From positions 62,001 through 126,000 of the forward strand of contig NZ_JAUSVF010000004.1 of the NCBI RefSeq assembly GCF_030814475.1: a stretch of 64,000 nt of DNA, written 5' to 3'. The number at the start of each line of letters is the position of its first letter. The first letter of the stretch is position 1. A program made the position numbers and the translations under genes. The stretch comes from Pararhizobium capsulatum DSM 1112 (lineage in GTDB: Bacteria > Pseudomonadota > Alphaproteobacteria > Rhizobiales > Rhizobiaceae). Below, piece after piece: positions 42,390-51,249 of the stretch. The notes under the pieces were generated by a model, which was given only the letters and a program-made list of their open reading frames with translations, did not search any database and was not told the origin of the DNA.

Positions 42390-42787
42390 GCCGATAAGAT
42401 CGCAAATTTCCGCCGGGCGAATTAGCGAGGAAGCTGGACTTGATGGGGGCGTTAATTAACATGCATATTAATCGCGATTTGCATAAATATCCAACGTCAA
42501 TTCTCACCGTCACTACTGATGTTTGTCTCGCGCAAGATAACAGTTGCAACGGAATAGTCTCTGGAGGGCCTTGCATACCCGCAGAAATCACCAAAGCGGC
42601 ATTGAGTTCCGGCGTAAGGGGTCCGCGCTGAACGCCTCTGCAAGTTTCCGCCGCGGCATCTGGCCTCTCCAATCGGGATCGCTGGGATTGCATCGGCACG
42701 CAGTATCGCATGGCCGGCAACGGGAGACATGCGGTGAAATGCCGGCGATCGGGGAGCGGCCGCCGGACAATCAAAGGGAGAGAGAAA
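42390..42787. other. Promoter region of the second ABC operon
   Basis: About 400 bp without a convincing gene. A half-box TGCATA-TT-AATCGC starts at 42462 and a full box TGCATA-AA-TATCCA lies at 42480-42493, 18 bp further on. Both resemble the SorC boxes near 37.9 kb. The rest forms a long leader before the binding-protein gene and shows nothing else I recognise. Confidence 0.55.
42480..42493. promoter_or_regulatory. Candidate SorC operator before the second ABC operon
   Basis: TGCATA-AA-TATCCA, differing from the palindrome TGCATA-WW-TATGCA at one arm position. A second, weaker copy (TGCATATTAATCGC) starts 18 bp upstream, one and a half to two helical turns away. Confidence 0.5.
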
Positions 42788-43738
42788 ATGAAATTCAACC
42801 ATGTACTGGCCGGATTTGTTCTTGCTTCGGCTCTTGCTACATCCACCGCTTTTGCCTTCGATCAGGGCGACCTGATCAAACCCGTCGGCAAGACCCTCAG
42901 TATCGTATTTATTCCGAAGGTAGTGCATCCTTGGTACGAAGTGGTCGCAGCCGGCGCCACTAAGGCCGCTGAGGAGCTCAAAGTCGAAGGTATCACCGTC
43001 GATGTCGTGTGGGACTCACCGCCGCAAGCCGACGTCGCTGATCACAACCGCCGAATCGAGACCAATATCGGCCGCCATCCAGACGGTCTTGCCGTTTCCT
43101 GTCTCGATCCGGGAACGAATGTCCAGCTTCTCGGCGAAGCCGTGAAAGCCGGCGTCAACCTCATCACATTCGACACATTCTGCGCGGAAGATTTCGATTT
43201 CGTCGGCCACAAGGGCGACTATCAGGACGGTTCCGACCTGGCGGAGTTCCTGGCCGAGAAGATTGGCGATGAAGGCGAAGTCGGTATTCTGGCCGGCAGT
43301 TTGACTGCAACCAATCATGCAGCGCGCGTCAAAGGGTTCAAGGAGACCATTGCCAAGCACCCGAACATCAAAGTCGTTTTTGAACAGCCCGACGATGATG
43401 ATCTCGAAAAGGCTGTGAACCTGACCGAAAACGCACTTCAGGCGAATCCGAATCTGAAGGGCATCTTCGGCGCCAATGCCTCTAACCCCATTGGTGCGGC
43501 ACGTGCTGTGCAGAACGCCGGTAAAGCAGGAGCCATCACCATCGTTGGCATGGACGACCTGCCCGAAACGCTCCAGTTTATCAAGGACGGCGTCATCGCA
43601 GGCGTGAAGGCGCAGCGCCAGTGGGAGATCGGCTACTGGGCCGTAAGATATCTTGTCGCCAAGAATCAGAACCACACAATCCCCCATGAACATGCCACTG
43701 GGTCCCAGATCCTGACGAAGGAGCTTCTTGGAAACTAG
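42788..43738 (+). CDS. Sugar ABC transporter periplasmic binding protein (second importer)
   Basis: A 316-residue binding protein with a signal peptide (MKFNHVLAGFVLASALATST, cut near AFA). The type I fold shows LSIVFIPKVVHPWYEVVAAG, GRHPDGLAVSCLDPGTNVQL, VGILAGSLTATNHAARVKGF and IVGMDDLPETLQFIKDGVIA. The lipid- or cell-wall-free end LTKELLGN suggests a soluble periplasmic protein. GGGAG precedes ATG 42788. A strong stem-loop follows it. It heads the second importer, upstream of the ATPase (43789) and permease (45291). Confidence 0.92.
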   Translation: MKFNHVLAGFVLASALATSTAFAFDQGDLIKPVGKTLSIVFIPKVVHPWYEVVAAGATKAAEELKVEGITVDVVWDSPPQADVADHNRRIETNIGRHPDGLAVSCLDPGTNVQLLGEAVKAGVNLITFDTFCAEDFDFVGHKGDYQDGSDLAEFLAEKIGDEGEVGILAGSLTATNHAARVKGFKETIAKHPNIKVVFEQPDDDDLEKAVNLTENALQANPNLKGIFGANASNPIGAARAVQNAGKAGAITIVGMDDLPETLQFIKDGVIAGVKAQRQWEIGYWAVRYLVAKNQNHTIPHEHATGSQILTKELLGN

Positions 43739-43750
43739 AAACTTCCGAAA

Positions 43751-43770
43751 GGGGGGCGCTTGCGCTCCCC
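43751..43770 (+). terminator. Stem-loop between binding-protein and ATPase genes
   Basis: GGGGGGCGC-TT-GCGCTCCCC (within 43751-43770) forms a nine-pair stem with one G-T pair. The T-run is missing, so it probably reduces, rather than stops, transcription into the ATPase gene. Confidence 0.6.
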
Positions 43771-43788
43771 TCATCTGGAGACCTATTC

Positions 43789-45276
43789 GTGAACGACGTC
43801 ATCCTTGAAGTTCAGAACATCGACAAGAGTTTTGCGGGCGTGCATGCGCTGGCCGATGTCAGCCTTTCTTTGCGCGCGGGTGAAGTGCATGCCGTTATCG
43901 GCGAGAACGGTGCTGGCAAGAGCACGTTGATGAACATCGTCTCCGGGAAACTTGCGCCAGACAGAGGCACCCTTTTGCGCAAGGGATCGGCTGTCACCTT
44001 CGCCAACCCGCGCGATGCACAACGCCAGGGCATCGCAATCGCGCCGCAAGAGATCAATCTCGTTCCGGGCCTGAGTATTTTCGAGAATATCGCGCTCGGT
44101 GCTCAAGCGGGCGGTGGTCTCGGGTTGATCAACTGGCGCAGGACCCGCGAGGCAGCTATCTCTATCTTGCACCAGATTGACGATAGCATTGATCCCGATT
44201 GCAAAGCGGGACAACTCAGTAAGGCCGAGCAGCAACTTGTTCAGATTGCTCGGGCTGTCTCCACCTCGGCCGAAATCCTGATCTTCGACGAACCGACGGC
44301 TGCGCTTACCGCCCGTGAGACCGAACGGCTTTTTGCCTTCATCCGCAGGTTCCGCGAAAACGGCAATTCTATCTTTTACATTTCCCATCGCCTCGAGGAA
44401 ATACTCGCTCTGTCGCAGCGCATTACGTGCTTGCGCGACGGGTGTCTCGTCGCCGAACTTGATACAGCTTCCACAACCAAGGATGAGATGGTCCGGCACA
44501 TGGCCGGGCGCATCGTGAAACCGGCGCCGCATCGCCCGCCCGGAAGCCTGCCGCAGGAAACGGTACTTGATGTTAAACGGCTGACGCGCAAGGGCGAGTT
44601 TGCCGATATCAGCTTTGACCTCCGGCGCGGCGAGATAGTGGGCATCGCCGGTCTCATCGGCTCAGGCCGTACGGAACTTGGCAAATGCCTCTTCGGATTG
44701 AAAGTCGCGGATTCGGGCGACGTCACCGTGTTCGGTGAACGCGTTCGGCTCCGGCATCCGGCCGATGCGATCGCCAAGGGCCTTGTCTACCTGCCGGAAG
44801 AGCGCAAGCAGGAGGGCATCTTCGCCCTGCTCAGCATCAGCGAGAACATGACTATTTCCGTCTTTGACCGTTTTCGCGGTTTTTTTGGCCTTCGGTTTCC
44901 CGATATGCTGCGCGAGGTCGAGACTTTCGTCGACCGGCTGAAGATCAAGATCGGCCGCCCTGAAGACGCAATAACGACTTTAAGCGGCGGCAACCAGCAG
45001 AAGGTCATCATCGCGCGGTGGCTCTTGAAAAACAGCCGCGTTCTCATTCTCGACGAGCCGACCCGCGGCATCGATGTAAACGCCAAGGCCGAAATCCAGG
45101 GCGTCCTGCGTGATCTTACCGGGAGTGGTCTGTCCATCATTTATATCTCCTCCGAACTGCAGGAGGTCATCGATGTTTCCGACCGCATCGTCGTCATGCA
45201 TGAGGGCCGCATCCGCGGCACGGTTAACGCTGCCGAAGCGACGCAGGAAAGCCTGCTTGCAATCGCGATGTCTTAG
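43789..45276 (+). CDS. Sugar ABC transporter ATPase, two domains (second importer)
   Basis: A 495-residue RbsA-type double ATPase. The first domain has Walker A IGENGAGKST, a signature region DCKAGQLSKAEQQLVQIARA and ILIFDEPTAAL. The second has AGLIGSGRTE, LSGGNQQKVIIARW and VLILDEPTRGIDV. The start is a GTG at 43789 preceded by GGAG. It stands 14 bp before the permease gene. Same length as the first importer's ATPase but clearly diverged, so the two importers were acquired separately rather than by a recent duplication. Confidence 0.94.
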   Translation: MNDVILEVQNIDKSFAGVHALADVSLSLRAGEVHAVIGENGAGKSTLMNIVSGKLAPDRGTLLRKGSAVTFANPRDAQRQGIAIAPQEINLVPGLSIFENIALGAQAGGGLGLINWRRTREAAISILHQIDDSIDPDCKAGQLSKAEQQLVQIARAVSTSAEILIFDEPTAALTARETERLFAFIRRFRENGNSIFYISHRLEEILALSQRITCLRDGCLVAELDTASTTKDEMVRHMAGRIVKPAPHRPPGSLPQETVLDVKRLTRKGEFADISFDLRRGEIVGIAGLIGSGRTELGKCLFGLKVADSGDVTVFGERVRLRHPADAIAKGLVYLPEERKQEGIFALLSISENMTISVFDRFRGFFGLRFPDMLREVETFVDRLKIKIGRPEDAITTLSGGNQQKVIIARWLLKNSRVLILDEPTRGIDVNAKAEIQGVLRDLTGSGLSIIYISSELQEVIDVSDRIVVMHEGRIRGTVNAAEATQESLLAIAMS

Positions 45277-45290
45277 AAGGAACCTGGAAA

Positions 45291-46271
45291 ATGACGATCG
45301 TTCAAACATCGGCCCAGGGCCGTTCAGGCAACCGGTCCGCGCTGACACGGTTTCGGAAATGGGATGCAAGCGGAGTGCTGGTGGCGCTACTGGCGTTGGT
45401 CATTGTGCTGACCATCGCTGCGCCAGCGTTCTTCTCCCAATACAATCTTAGTGTGGTGGCGCGCCAGGCATCGTTCGTTGGCCTTGTCGCGCTCGGTCAG
45501 ACCCTGGTGCTCCTCATAGGCGGCATTGACCTGTCCGTTGGCGCGGCAGCCGCACTTTCAACGATCGTGGGTTCGCTACTTCTGACGCAAACCGGAATCC
45601 ACCCCTATGCTGTTCTGCCGCTGACCGCGCTGTTCGGCATGTGCCTTGGCTGCATCAATGGATTTTTCGTCGCCGTCTTGAGGCTCAATCCGTTTATCGT
45701 CACGCTGGCATCGTGGGAAGTTTTCGCCGGTCTGACGCTCGTCATCACGAAAGGATATCCCATTCGGCCGCTCGGGGAAACGTTCCGCGTCTTTGGCCAA
45801 GGTGCCGTTTTCGGCGTGCCGGTACCGGTGCTCATTTTCCTAGGCTCCGGCGCCATCCTCACCTTTATGCTGGCGCGCACCAAATTCGGCCGCAACATCT
45901 ATGCCATAGGCGGTAATCGCGAGGCAGCGGAACTCGTGGGGATACGGAGTTGGCGCGTCGAGCTTCTCGTCTTTGGTCTTGCGGGCATGTTCGCTGCGCT
46001 GGCCGGTATTCTCTACGCCAGTCGGATGGATTCTGGTCAGCCGTCGGTTGGGGAAGGCTGGCTGATGGGCGCGATTACAGCGGCGATCATCGGCGGAACG
46101 AGCCTCAAAGGCGGGCAGGGCACGATCATCGGTACCATTCTGGGGGCGCTGCTCATGGCAGTCCTCGCCAACGGCATCGTCTTGATGAATGTCTCCGGAT
46201 ACTGGGAACGTGTTATCGTCGGTGTGGTCGTGCTGATCGCAATTCTTGTCGATCTATTGAGACGGCGTTGA
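45291..46271 (+). CDS. Sugar ABC transporter permease (second importer)
   Basis: A 326-residue membrane protein with about nine hydrophobic segments and an N-terminal cytoplasmic stretch (MTIVQTSAQGRSGNRSALTR). Motifs include LGQTLVLLIGGIDLSVGAAA, RLNPFIVTLASWEVFAGLTL, YAIGGNREAAELVGIRSWRV and LMGAITAAIIGGTSLKGGQG. It is the last gene of the second importer. A GC-rich hairpin follows, and ribB converges on it from the other strand. Confidence 0.93.
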   Translation: MTIVQTSAQGRSGNRSALTRFRKWDASGVLVALLALVIVLTIAAPAFFSQYNLSVVARQASFVGLVALGQTLVLLIGGIDLSVGAAAALSTIVGSLLLTQTGIHPYAVLPLTALFGMCLGCINGFFVAVLRLNPFIVTLASWEVFAGLTLVITKGYPIRPLGETFRVFGQGAVFGVPVPVLIFLGSGAILTFMLARTKFGRNIYAIGGNREAAELVGIRSWRVELLVFGLAGMFAALAGILYASRMDSGQPSVGEGWLMGAITAAIIGGTSLKGGQGTIIGTILGALLMAVLANGIVLMNVSGYWERVIVGVVVLIAILVDLLRRR

Positions 46272-46279
46272 AAGCTGGC

Positions 46280-46299
46280 GCCCCGCGGATTATCGGGGC
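46280..46299. terminator. Hairpin between the convergent permease and ribB genes
   Basis: GCCCCG and CGGGGC (46280-46285, 46294-46299) pair around an eight-base loop between two convergent genes. It lacks a T-run on either strand, so a termination role is suggested mainly by position. Confidence 0.35.
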
Positions 46300-46312
46300 A
46301 CCAGCGGGGACG

Positions 46313-46957
46313 TTAACTGGCAACGGCATACAATGAAGACGATAAAGCTTCCCGATCAAGCCTATAGGCGATGAGATCTTCGATCGTGATCAAATGCAAG
46401 TTGTGACGGGCGGCAAACTTTTCGAGATCGGGAAGGCGCGCCATGGTGCCATCGTCGTTTGCGACTTCACAGATGACGCCAGACGGTGATTTGCCAGCAA
46501 GTCTGGCGAGATCGACAGCTGCTTCCGTGTGACCGGGACGACCAATAACCCCATCCCGATGCGCACGAAGTGGGAAAATATGACCCGGCCGCGCGAAGTC
46601 TTCGCCGCGGGAACTTGGGTTCATCAACGCTTGTATTGTAGAGGCACGGTCAGCTGCTGATATGCCCGTACTCGTGCTCGCAATATGGTCGACGGAAACA
46701 GTAAAAGCAGTTCGGTGGTACTCGGTGTTCTGTTGAACCATTAGCGGAATATCCAACTGATCCAGTCGGTCGGCGTCCATCGCCACGCAAATCAGGCCAC
46801 GGGCGTAATTCATCATGAAGGCAATTGCTGACGGTGTTACGGCATTGGATGCAATAACAAGGTCGCCCTCGTTTTCACGGTCACGGTCGTCAACGACGAC
46901 AATGATTTCACCACGCGCAATTGCGGCGATTGCGTCTTCGATTTTCGATACTGCCAA
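46313..46957 (-). CDS. ribB: 3,4-dihydroxy-2-butanone 4-phosphate synthase (riboflavin biosynthesis)
   Basis: A 214-residue RibB that makes the four-carbon unit for riboflavin from ribulose 5-phosphate. Active-site signatures are present: VVVDDRDRENEGDLVIASNA (the acidic metal-binding cluster), NYARGLICVAM, DHIASTSTGISAADRA, and RPGHIFPLRAHRDGVIGRPG with HTEAAVDLARLAG. There is no fused GTP cyclohydrolase II domain. The start is a TTG at 46957 with AAAGG upstream. An FMN riboswitch in its leader shows it is switched off when flavin is plentiful. It is a stand-alone copy, outside a rib operon. Confidence 0.95.
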   Translation of the reverse strand: MAVSKIEDAIAAIARGEIIVVVDDRDRENEGDLVIASNAVTPSAIAFMMNYARGLICVAMDADRLDQLDIPLMVQQNTEYHRTAFTVSVDHIASTSTGISAADRASTIQALMNPSSRGEDFARPGHIFPLRAHRDGVIGRPGHTEAAVDLARLAGKSPSGVICEVANDDGTMARLPDLEKFAARHNLHLITIEDLIAYRLDREALSSSLYAVAS

Positions 46958-46997
46958 AGTACTAGCCTTTCAAGGGTTGGTCGCATGTGCGACTTTC

Positions 46998-47016
46998 GCG
47001 GCTTCGGGTGAAGCCG
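46998..47016 (-). promoter_or_regulatory. Stem-loop between the riboswitch and ribB
   Basis: GCGGCTTC and GAAGCCGC form a perfect 8-bp stem with a short loop, between the aptamer and the ribB start. No T-run follows. It may be part of the expression platform. Confidence 0.4.
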
Positions 47017-47076
47017 CCACTATCCCTTGGGCGAACAAGCATATCGTTGGTCGTCGCGGCGACCCCAATAGCATGT

Positions 47077-47213
47077 TCTCTTCCATCCGGACTATGACCG
47101 TCGGCTCTGGCATCTCACCAGATCTGCTGACCCCCCACCGCACGGTGGAGGCGCTCGCGGGCTCCAAGTTGCCTTGATACCGCCGGTGGGGAATTGCACC
47201 CCGCCCTGAGAAC
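47077..47213 (-). promoter_or_regulatory. FMN riboswitch (RFN element)
   Basis: Read on the minus strand from 47213 to 47077, the leader carries the conserved RFN segments in the right order. These are CTCAGGGCGGGGTGCAATTC, CCCACCGGCGGTA, AGCCCGCGAGCG, GGTCAGCAGATCTGGTGAGA, GCCAGAGCCGACGGT, and AGTCCGGATGGAAGAGA as the closing helix. This is the aptamer that binds FMN and represses riboflavin genes. It lies about 120 bp upstream of ribB on the same strand. Confidence 0.95.
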
Positions 47214-47221
47214 ACCACCAA

Positions 47222-47757
47222 TATTAAGTACTCAACTTAGAATCTTCAAGGGTCGAGTTTCCCTAACATTGTCAGGCGCGCGCCTCGACCCTCAATGAGG
47301 CCGGGGAGGTGTGAAGACGCACATTCACTCCTCAATCAGTTACAGGCGATTTTCGGCTTTGGATTTACCCGTCTTGCGATCCTGGCCGACGTCGTAATTC
47401 ACCTGTTGAAAGCTAAGGCAACTTTGATGGCGGAACGGGTGCCTTCGTATTATGGAATACCCAGTTCCATAAATCGCCTTACGCCTCCCAAGTTTGTGGC
47501 GGCGAAGTAGAAATGTCCGCCTTTATGCAAAGTTAAAGTGTCCGGTCGGCCTTCTGCGGCACGAGGACCAGCCCCGATCTGAGTGGCTGATCCCGCTTGC
47601 AAGATCAGATCGGGGCGGATGGTACCCGCCCCTCCGGCTTTTAGACGATTTGATCGACACTTTACTCTGCCGCCGGCTGTCTTTGCAGCGCCTTTTGGCG
47701 GCGCGCAATCACCGCTGGAAAGTTCCTTCCGGTAGCGGTCGAGCCGCGGGGTCAATT
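47222..47757. other. Region with a possible IS21-type remnant
   Basis: No complete gene is visible between the riboswitch and the broken malK-like gene. Two short repeats with TGTCCG (about 47514 and 47540) near TTTATGCAAAGTTAAAG recall the multiple terminal repeats of IS21-family ends. A region at 47570-47660 with GATCGGGGC repeats follows. The evidence is only this resemblance. A minus-strand promoter for ribB must also lie here, just upstream of the riboswitch. Confidence 0.25.
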
Positions 47758-48121
47758 TCAACGTATCGGCTGCGCATCCACCTTGGCCTTGATCGCGCCG
47801 CTCGAGAGCTTGGCGAGTTTCAAGCCAAAACCCATGTTCTGGCGAACCGTCATGTGCGGATAGAGCGCAGAGGTCTGGAACACCATGGCGAGCTTGCGCT
47901 CAACGGGCAAGGCCGCGGTCACGTCGTGTCCGTCGATGACGATCTGGCCGGGGGTCGTCGCCTCCAACCCTGCGATCATCCGCAACAAGGTGGGCTTGCC
48001 GCAGCCGGAAGGACCGACGATGACCACGAACTCGCCGTCGGCGATCTCCAGGTCGAGATCCCTGATGATCTTGACAGTGCCATATTTGCTTGCCGGCCTT
48101 GTGCAGCGAAATCTTACCCAT
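47758..48121 (-). pseudogene. Truncated, frameshifted MalK/UgpC-type ABC ATPase
   Basis: From ATG 48121 the frame starts correctly as [12 protein letters not shown] and then shifts. The neighbouring frame continues [53 protein letters not shown] and [20 protein letters not shown], and breaks off after [11 protein letters not shown]. The Walker A motif has proline in place of the conserved serine (GKPT for GKST), and everything after the Q-loop region is missing. With a frameshift near 48085-48090, a Walker A defect and truncation, it is dead. It is the end of a lost carbohydrate importer operon. Confidence 0.85.
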
Positions 48122-48250
48122 GGTTTGTCGCGCACAAAACTGCCATTCAACGTTGGCAACTTCACCCTGCGACGGTCCAGTGCCGAAAACACTTGATTGT
48201 CGTGCAACGGGAGGGAGCAGCGTTTAGGGGGAATTGCAATTAGTCTTCAC

Positions 48251-49378
48251 TCAGTCGGGTAACGCACCATCATAGTGACCGCGCGGCCTGATCAATGTTC
48301 CCTTTTGATTTTGCTCCATTACGTGCGCGCACCAGCCCACAGCCCGGGCAATCAGAAAAATGCGGAATGGCCCATCTTCGGGCAACCCCAGTGCATCGAC
48401 CATCACCGCAAGTGCATAATCACAATTGGGAAGCAGTCCCGTGAGGTCGAAAACGCTGGCAGCCAGCGCCAGCAGGTCATCCGGCACCTTGATACCTGCT
48501 AGCATCAGACCCGCACGAGGATCACCATCGGGATAGAGGTTATGGCCAAATCCCGGCAGCATTCGATCTCGCTCCAGCCATTGCCGAACAGCTTTCTTCG
48601 CACCTTGCCGCCGAGCATCTGCGGCAAGAGATCGCAAGGCTTCGCCAGCACCGCCATGTCGCGGGCCGGATAGGGCGCACAATCCGGCAAGCAGGCAGGC
48701 GGGTAACGATGCTCCGGTTGATGCAGCGACCCGAGCAGCAAATGTTGACGCGTTGAGATCGTGATCGGCCATTGCGACCAAAGCCTGCCGTAACCTGTCA
48801 GCAATTTGCGCGTTGCAATTCCAACCAATGGCAAGTCGCTCATGGATCGGGCCGGAGCCGTCTACGGCCCCACAGACCGAAGCCAGTTTGCCGACAATCA
48901 TGGCCGCATCATGTGCAAGATGATTGCCGCTACGCCCCAGGATTGGCTGACCTTGCGACGCATGGGTGGCAAGGACCAAAAACGCATCTTGGCTGGCTTC
49001 GATAGCATCGCCCGAAAAGATGGGCAAACGCCGCACATCCCAAAGGAGGGCAGCAGCTTCTTCGAGCGTCGAACTGTGAGCCAACCCCACGGCATCCTGT
49101 CCACAATAATATAGCTTGCCGCGATGAACGGCAGACAGGCTGGTTTGGATCGCCGGTTCGCCCCAGTTCATTGAACTAGCTGCAATCGTTGCTGGCTTTC
49201 GTCCTCGGGCCTTGCGCACCGAGACTTCTACGATGTCATCGGCGTTGTAGAGGCTTCGGCGACTGTCGGCGGGATCAGGCTGCATGCGGATACGGCCTCG
49301 GCTCGCATAGGCGTAGAGCGTTTGCGCCTTAATGCCCAGCCTCAAGAGCGCCGTATCGCGATCAATCAAATTCGTCAT
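48251..49378 (-). CDS. Citrate-synthase-family protein with N-terminal helix-turn-helix
   Basis: A 375-residue protein. The N-terminal 55 residues form a MerR/excisionase-like HTH (LIDRDTALLRLGIKAQTLYA, RSLYNADDIVEVSVRKARGR). The rest is a citrate synthase fold with the catalytic residues in place: the first histidine in SGPRHGGAGEAL, the second in LPGFGHNLYPDGDPRA, and the aspartate in DYALAVMVDALGLP. Such HTH-citrate-synthase-like proteins occur as paralogues of GltA; whether they make citrate is not established. ATG 49378 lacks a strong ribosome binding site. It is divergent from the CoA-transferase gene, 77 bp apart. Confidence 0.85.
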   Translation of the reverse strand: MTNLIDRDTALLRLGIKAQTLYAYASRGRIRMQPDPADSRRSLYNADDIVEVSVRKARGRKPATIAASSMNWGEPAIQTSLSAVHRGKLYYCGQDAVGLAHSSTLEEAAALLWDVRRLPIFSGDAIEASQDAFLVLATHASQGQPILGRSGNHLAHDAAMIVGKLASVCGAVDGSGPIHERLAIGWNCNAQIADRLRQALVAMADHDLNASTFAARVAASTGASLPACLLAGLCALSGPRHGGAGEALRSLAADARRQGAKKAVRQWLERDRMLPGFGHNLYPDGDPRAGLMLAGIKVPDDLLALAASVFDLTGLLPNCDYALAVMVDALGLPEDGPFRIFLIARAVGWCAHVMEQNQKGTLIRPRGHYDGALPD

Positions 49379-49455
49379 ATTGATTATATGTATCAAGATT
49401 GATTGAATCGGCAATCAAGCAAAAATGCAACTCATCTGATCAGGATGAGGCCATT

Positions 49456-50832
49456 ATGTCCGACAATATTACGTATTCCATGCTCACCGACATGCTGGCC
49501 GCGCTTGACCTGTCTGGCGATACCGCATCACGCGTGACCTTTGACGGTAGCGATAGCTTACCTTCCTGTTTTCCTGTTTCGGAGCTCGCCGCCGCCTCGA
49601 TAGGCGCTGCTGCCACAGCGGTTTCCGAACTGGTCGGCCTGTACTCGACTGTCCCACCAGTCTCGGTCTCCTATAGGTTGGCGTCGCTCTGGTTCACCTG
49701 GTCAATTCGGCCTCAAGGTTGGGAAATGCTGAACCCTTGGGACGGCCTGGCGGGCGACTACAAGACACGGAATGGATGGATCAAACTCCATACCAATGCC
49801 CCGCATCACCGCGCAGCGGCGCTATCAGTGCTTGGTTGCGAACCAAGCCGCGAGGCTGTTGCGGACATTGTCAAGACATGGTGTGGAGACGAGCTTGAAG
49901 AAGCGATTGTCGCTGCTGGTGGCTGCGCCGCACGCTTGCGGTCTGTCGAAGATTGGGCTGCCCATCCGCAAGGCGAAGCTGTTTCGGCAGAAAAATTGAT
50001 ACTTTGGGATACACCCGGCAAGAGGATGGCAAACGAATGGCAGCCCTCTCCCGCTCGCCCGCTTTCGGGGCTGCGTGTGCTCGATCTCACCCGCGTTCTT
50101 GCGGGGCCTGTGGCGACGCGATTTCTTGCTGGATTTGGCGCGGATGTCTTGCGTATCGATCCACCCGGATGGGATGAACCCGGCGTCATCCCCGAAGTCA
50201 CATTGGGTAAGCGTTGCGCAAGGCTCGACCTCAAGACGCCATCTGGGCGTAATGTCTTTAGTGAGTTGCTCAACAAGGCGGACATATTGGTTCATGGCTA
50301 TCGCAGCGACGCACTCGAAGAAATCGGGTTCGGCACCGCAGCGCGACAGGCCGTTCGCCCTGGCCTGATCGACATATCCCTCGATGCTTATGGCCATAGC
50401 GGACCCTGGGCGCGGCGGCGCGGCTTTGACAGCCTCGTCCAGTTTTCGTCCGGGATTGCTGGAACGGGCATGGATTGGCGCAGCGCAGACGCGCCGTTCT
50501 CGCTTCCCGTTCAAGCACTCGATCATGCTACAGGCTATCTCCTGGCGGCTGCCGCAGTTCGGGGTGTGATCGCAAAATCGACAGGCGCAGGCCCAATAAG
50601 TGCGCGGCTGTCTCTGGCACGCACAGCAAAGCTCCTAGTTGATCACAAAGGCAGCCCATCCAACGCCAGATTTCAACCGTTGATGGATGAAGACTTCGGC
50701 ACCACCGTTGAACAAACAGATTGGGGACCGGCGCTGCGCTTGCTTCCACCGGTCAACATTGCTGGCACTCCGATGAACTGGACACGGCCAGCAATAAAAC
50801 TCGGTTCAAACGAGGCGGTCTGGCTTGGTTGA
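49456..50832 (+). CDS. CaiB/BaiF-type (family III) CoA-transferase
   Basis: A 458-residue protein. The characteristic family III core starts late, at about residue 208: RPLSGLRVLDLTRVLAGPVA, FGADVLRIDPPGWDEPG, LDLKTPSGRNVFSELLNKAD and GLIDISLDAYGHSGPWARRR. The first 200 residues are a second, weaker copy of the fold or a separate domain (GWIKLHTNAPHHRAAALSVL). The pair with a divergent citrate-synthase-like gene suggests CoA-ester metabolism of a small dicarboxylic or tricarboxylic acid. ATG 49456 has GAGG seven bases upstream. Substrate unknown. Confidence 0.85.
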   Translation: MSDNITYSMLTDMLAALDLSGDTASRVTFDGSDSLPSCFPVSELAAASIGAAATAVSELVGLYSTVPPVSVSYRLASLWFTWSIRPQGWEMLNPWDGLAGDYKTRNGWIKLHTNAPHHRAAALSVLGCEPSREAVADIVKTWCGDELEEAIVAAGGCAARLRSVEDWAAHPQGEAVSAEKLILWDTPGKRMANEWQPSPARPLSGLRVLDLTRVLAGPVATRFLAGFGADVLRIDPPGWDEPGVIPEVTLGKRCARLDLKTPSGRNVFSELLNKADILVHGYRSDALEEIGFGTAARQAVRPGLIDISLDAYGHSGPWARRRGFDSLVQFSSGIAGTGMDWRSADAPFSLPVQALDHATGYLLAAAAVRGVIAKSTGAGPISARLSLARTAKLLVDHKGSPSNARFQPLMDEDFGTTVEQTDWGPALRLLPPVNIAGTPMNWTRPAIKLGSNEAVWLG

Positions 50833-51249
50833 GTGAATGGTGTCCCCTGATGCCATTCTTGCAAGGTCCGGTTTGGCGAAGCGCTCATGCTGCCTGCAGC
50901 TTCTATCATGACCGAAAACACATGTTTCCCGTCACACACAAAATCGCCTTAGCGGGCATTATTGCAGAAATGATCCTCGGCTTCTGAAGACTTTCTATGA
51001 GGTCAGACAGGCCGCAGTATTGTCGGCTGACTTGATCACCCTCAATGAGGTCTCCGCCAAGCTTTGGATATTGGGCGCAATTGAAGTGCCGCGTCCGAAC
51101 CGGGTTGCGACGACTGTCCCTCACGAAGACCTGCGCCTACGGCTCGTCGCACAAAAACTCAACAAATGTCGCATCGACATTCGCCCTTTTTCGCTAACGC
51201 AGGGCGAGAAAAGCACGATTTCTGTGCAATTGCCCAATGGAGATGCGAA
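50833..51249. other. Region without a recognised gene
   Basis: About 420 bp between the CoA-transferase gene and the gdhA remnant. Short frames exist but none is convincing. The last part is probably the former promoter and leader of gdhA. Confidence 0.45.
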
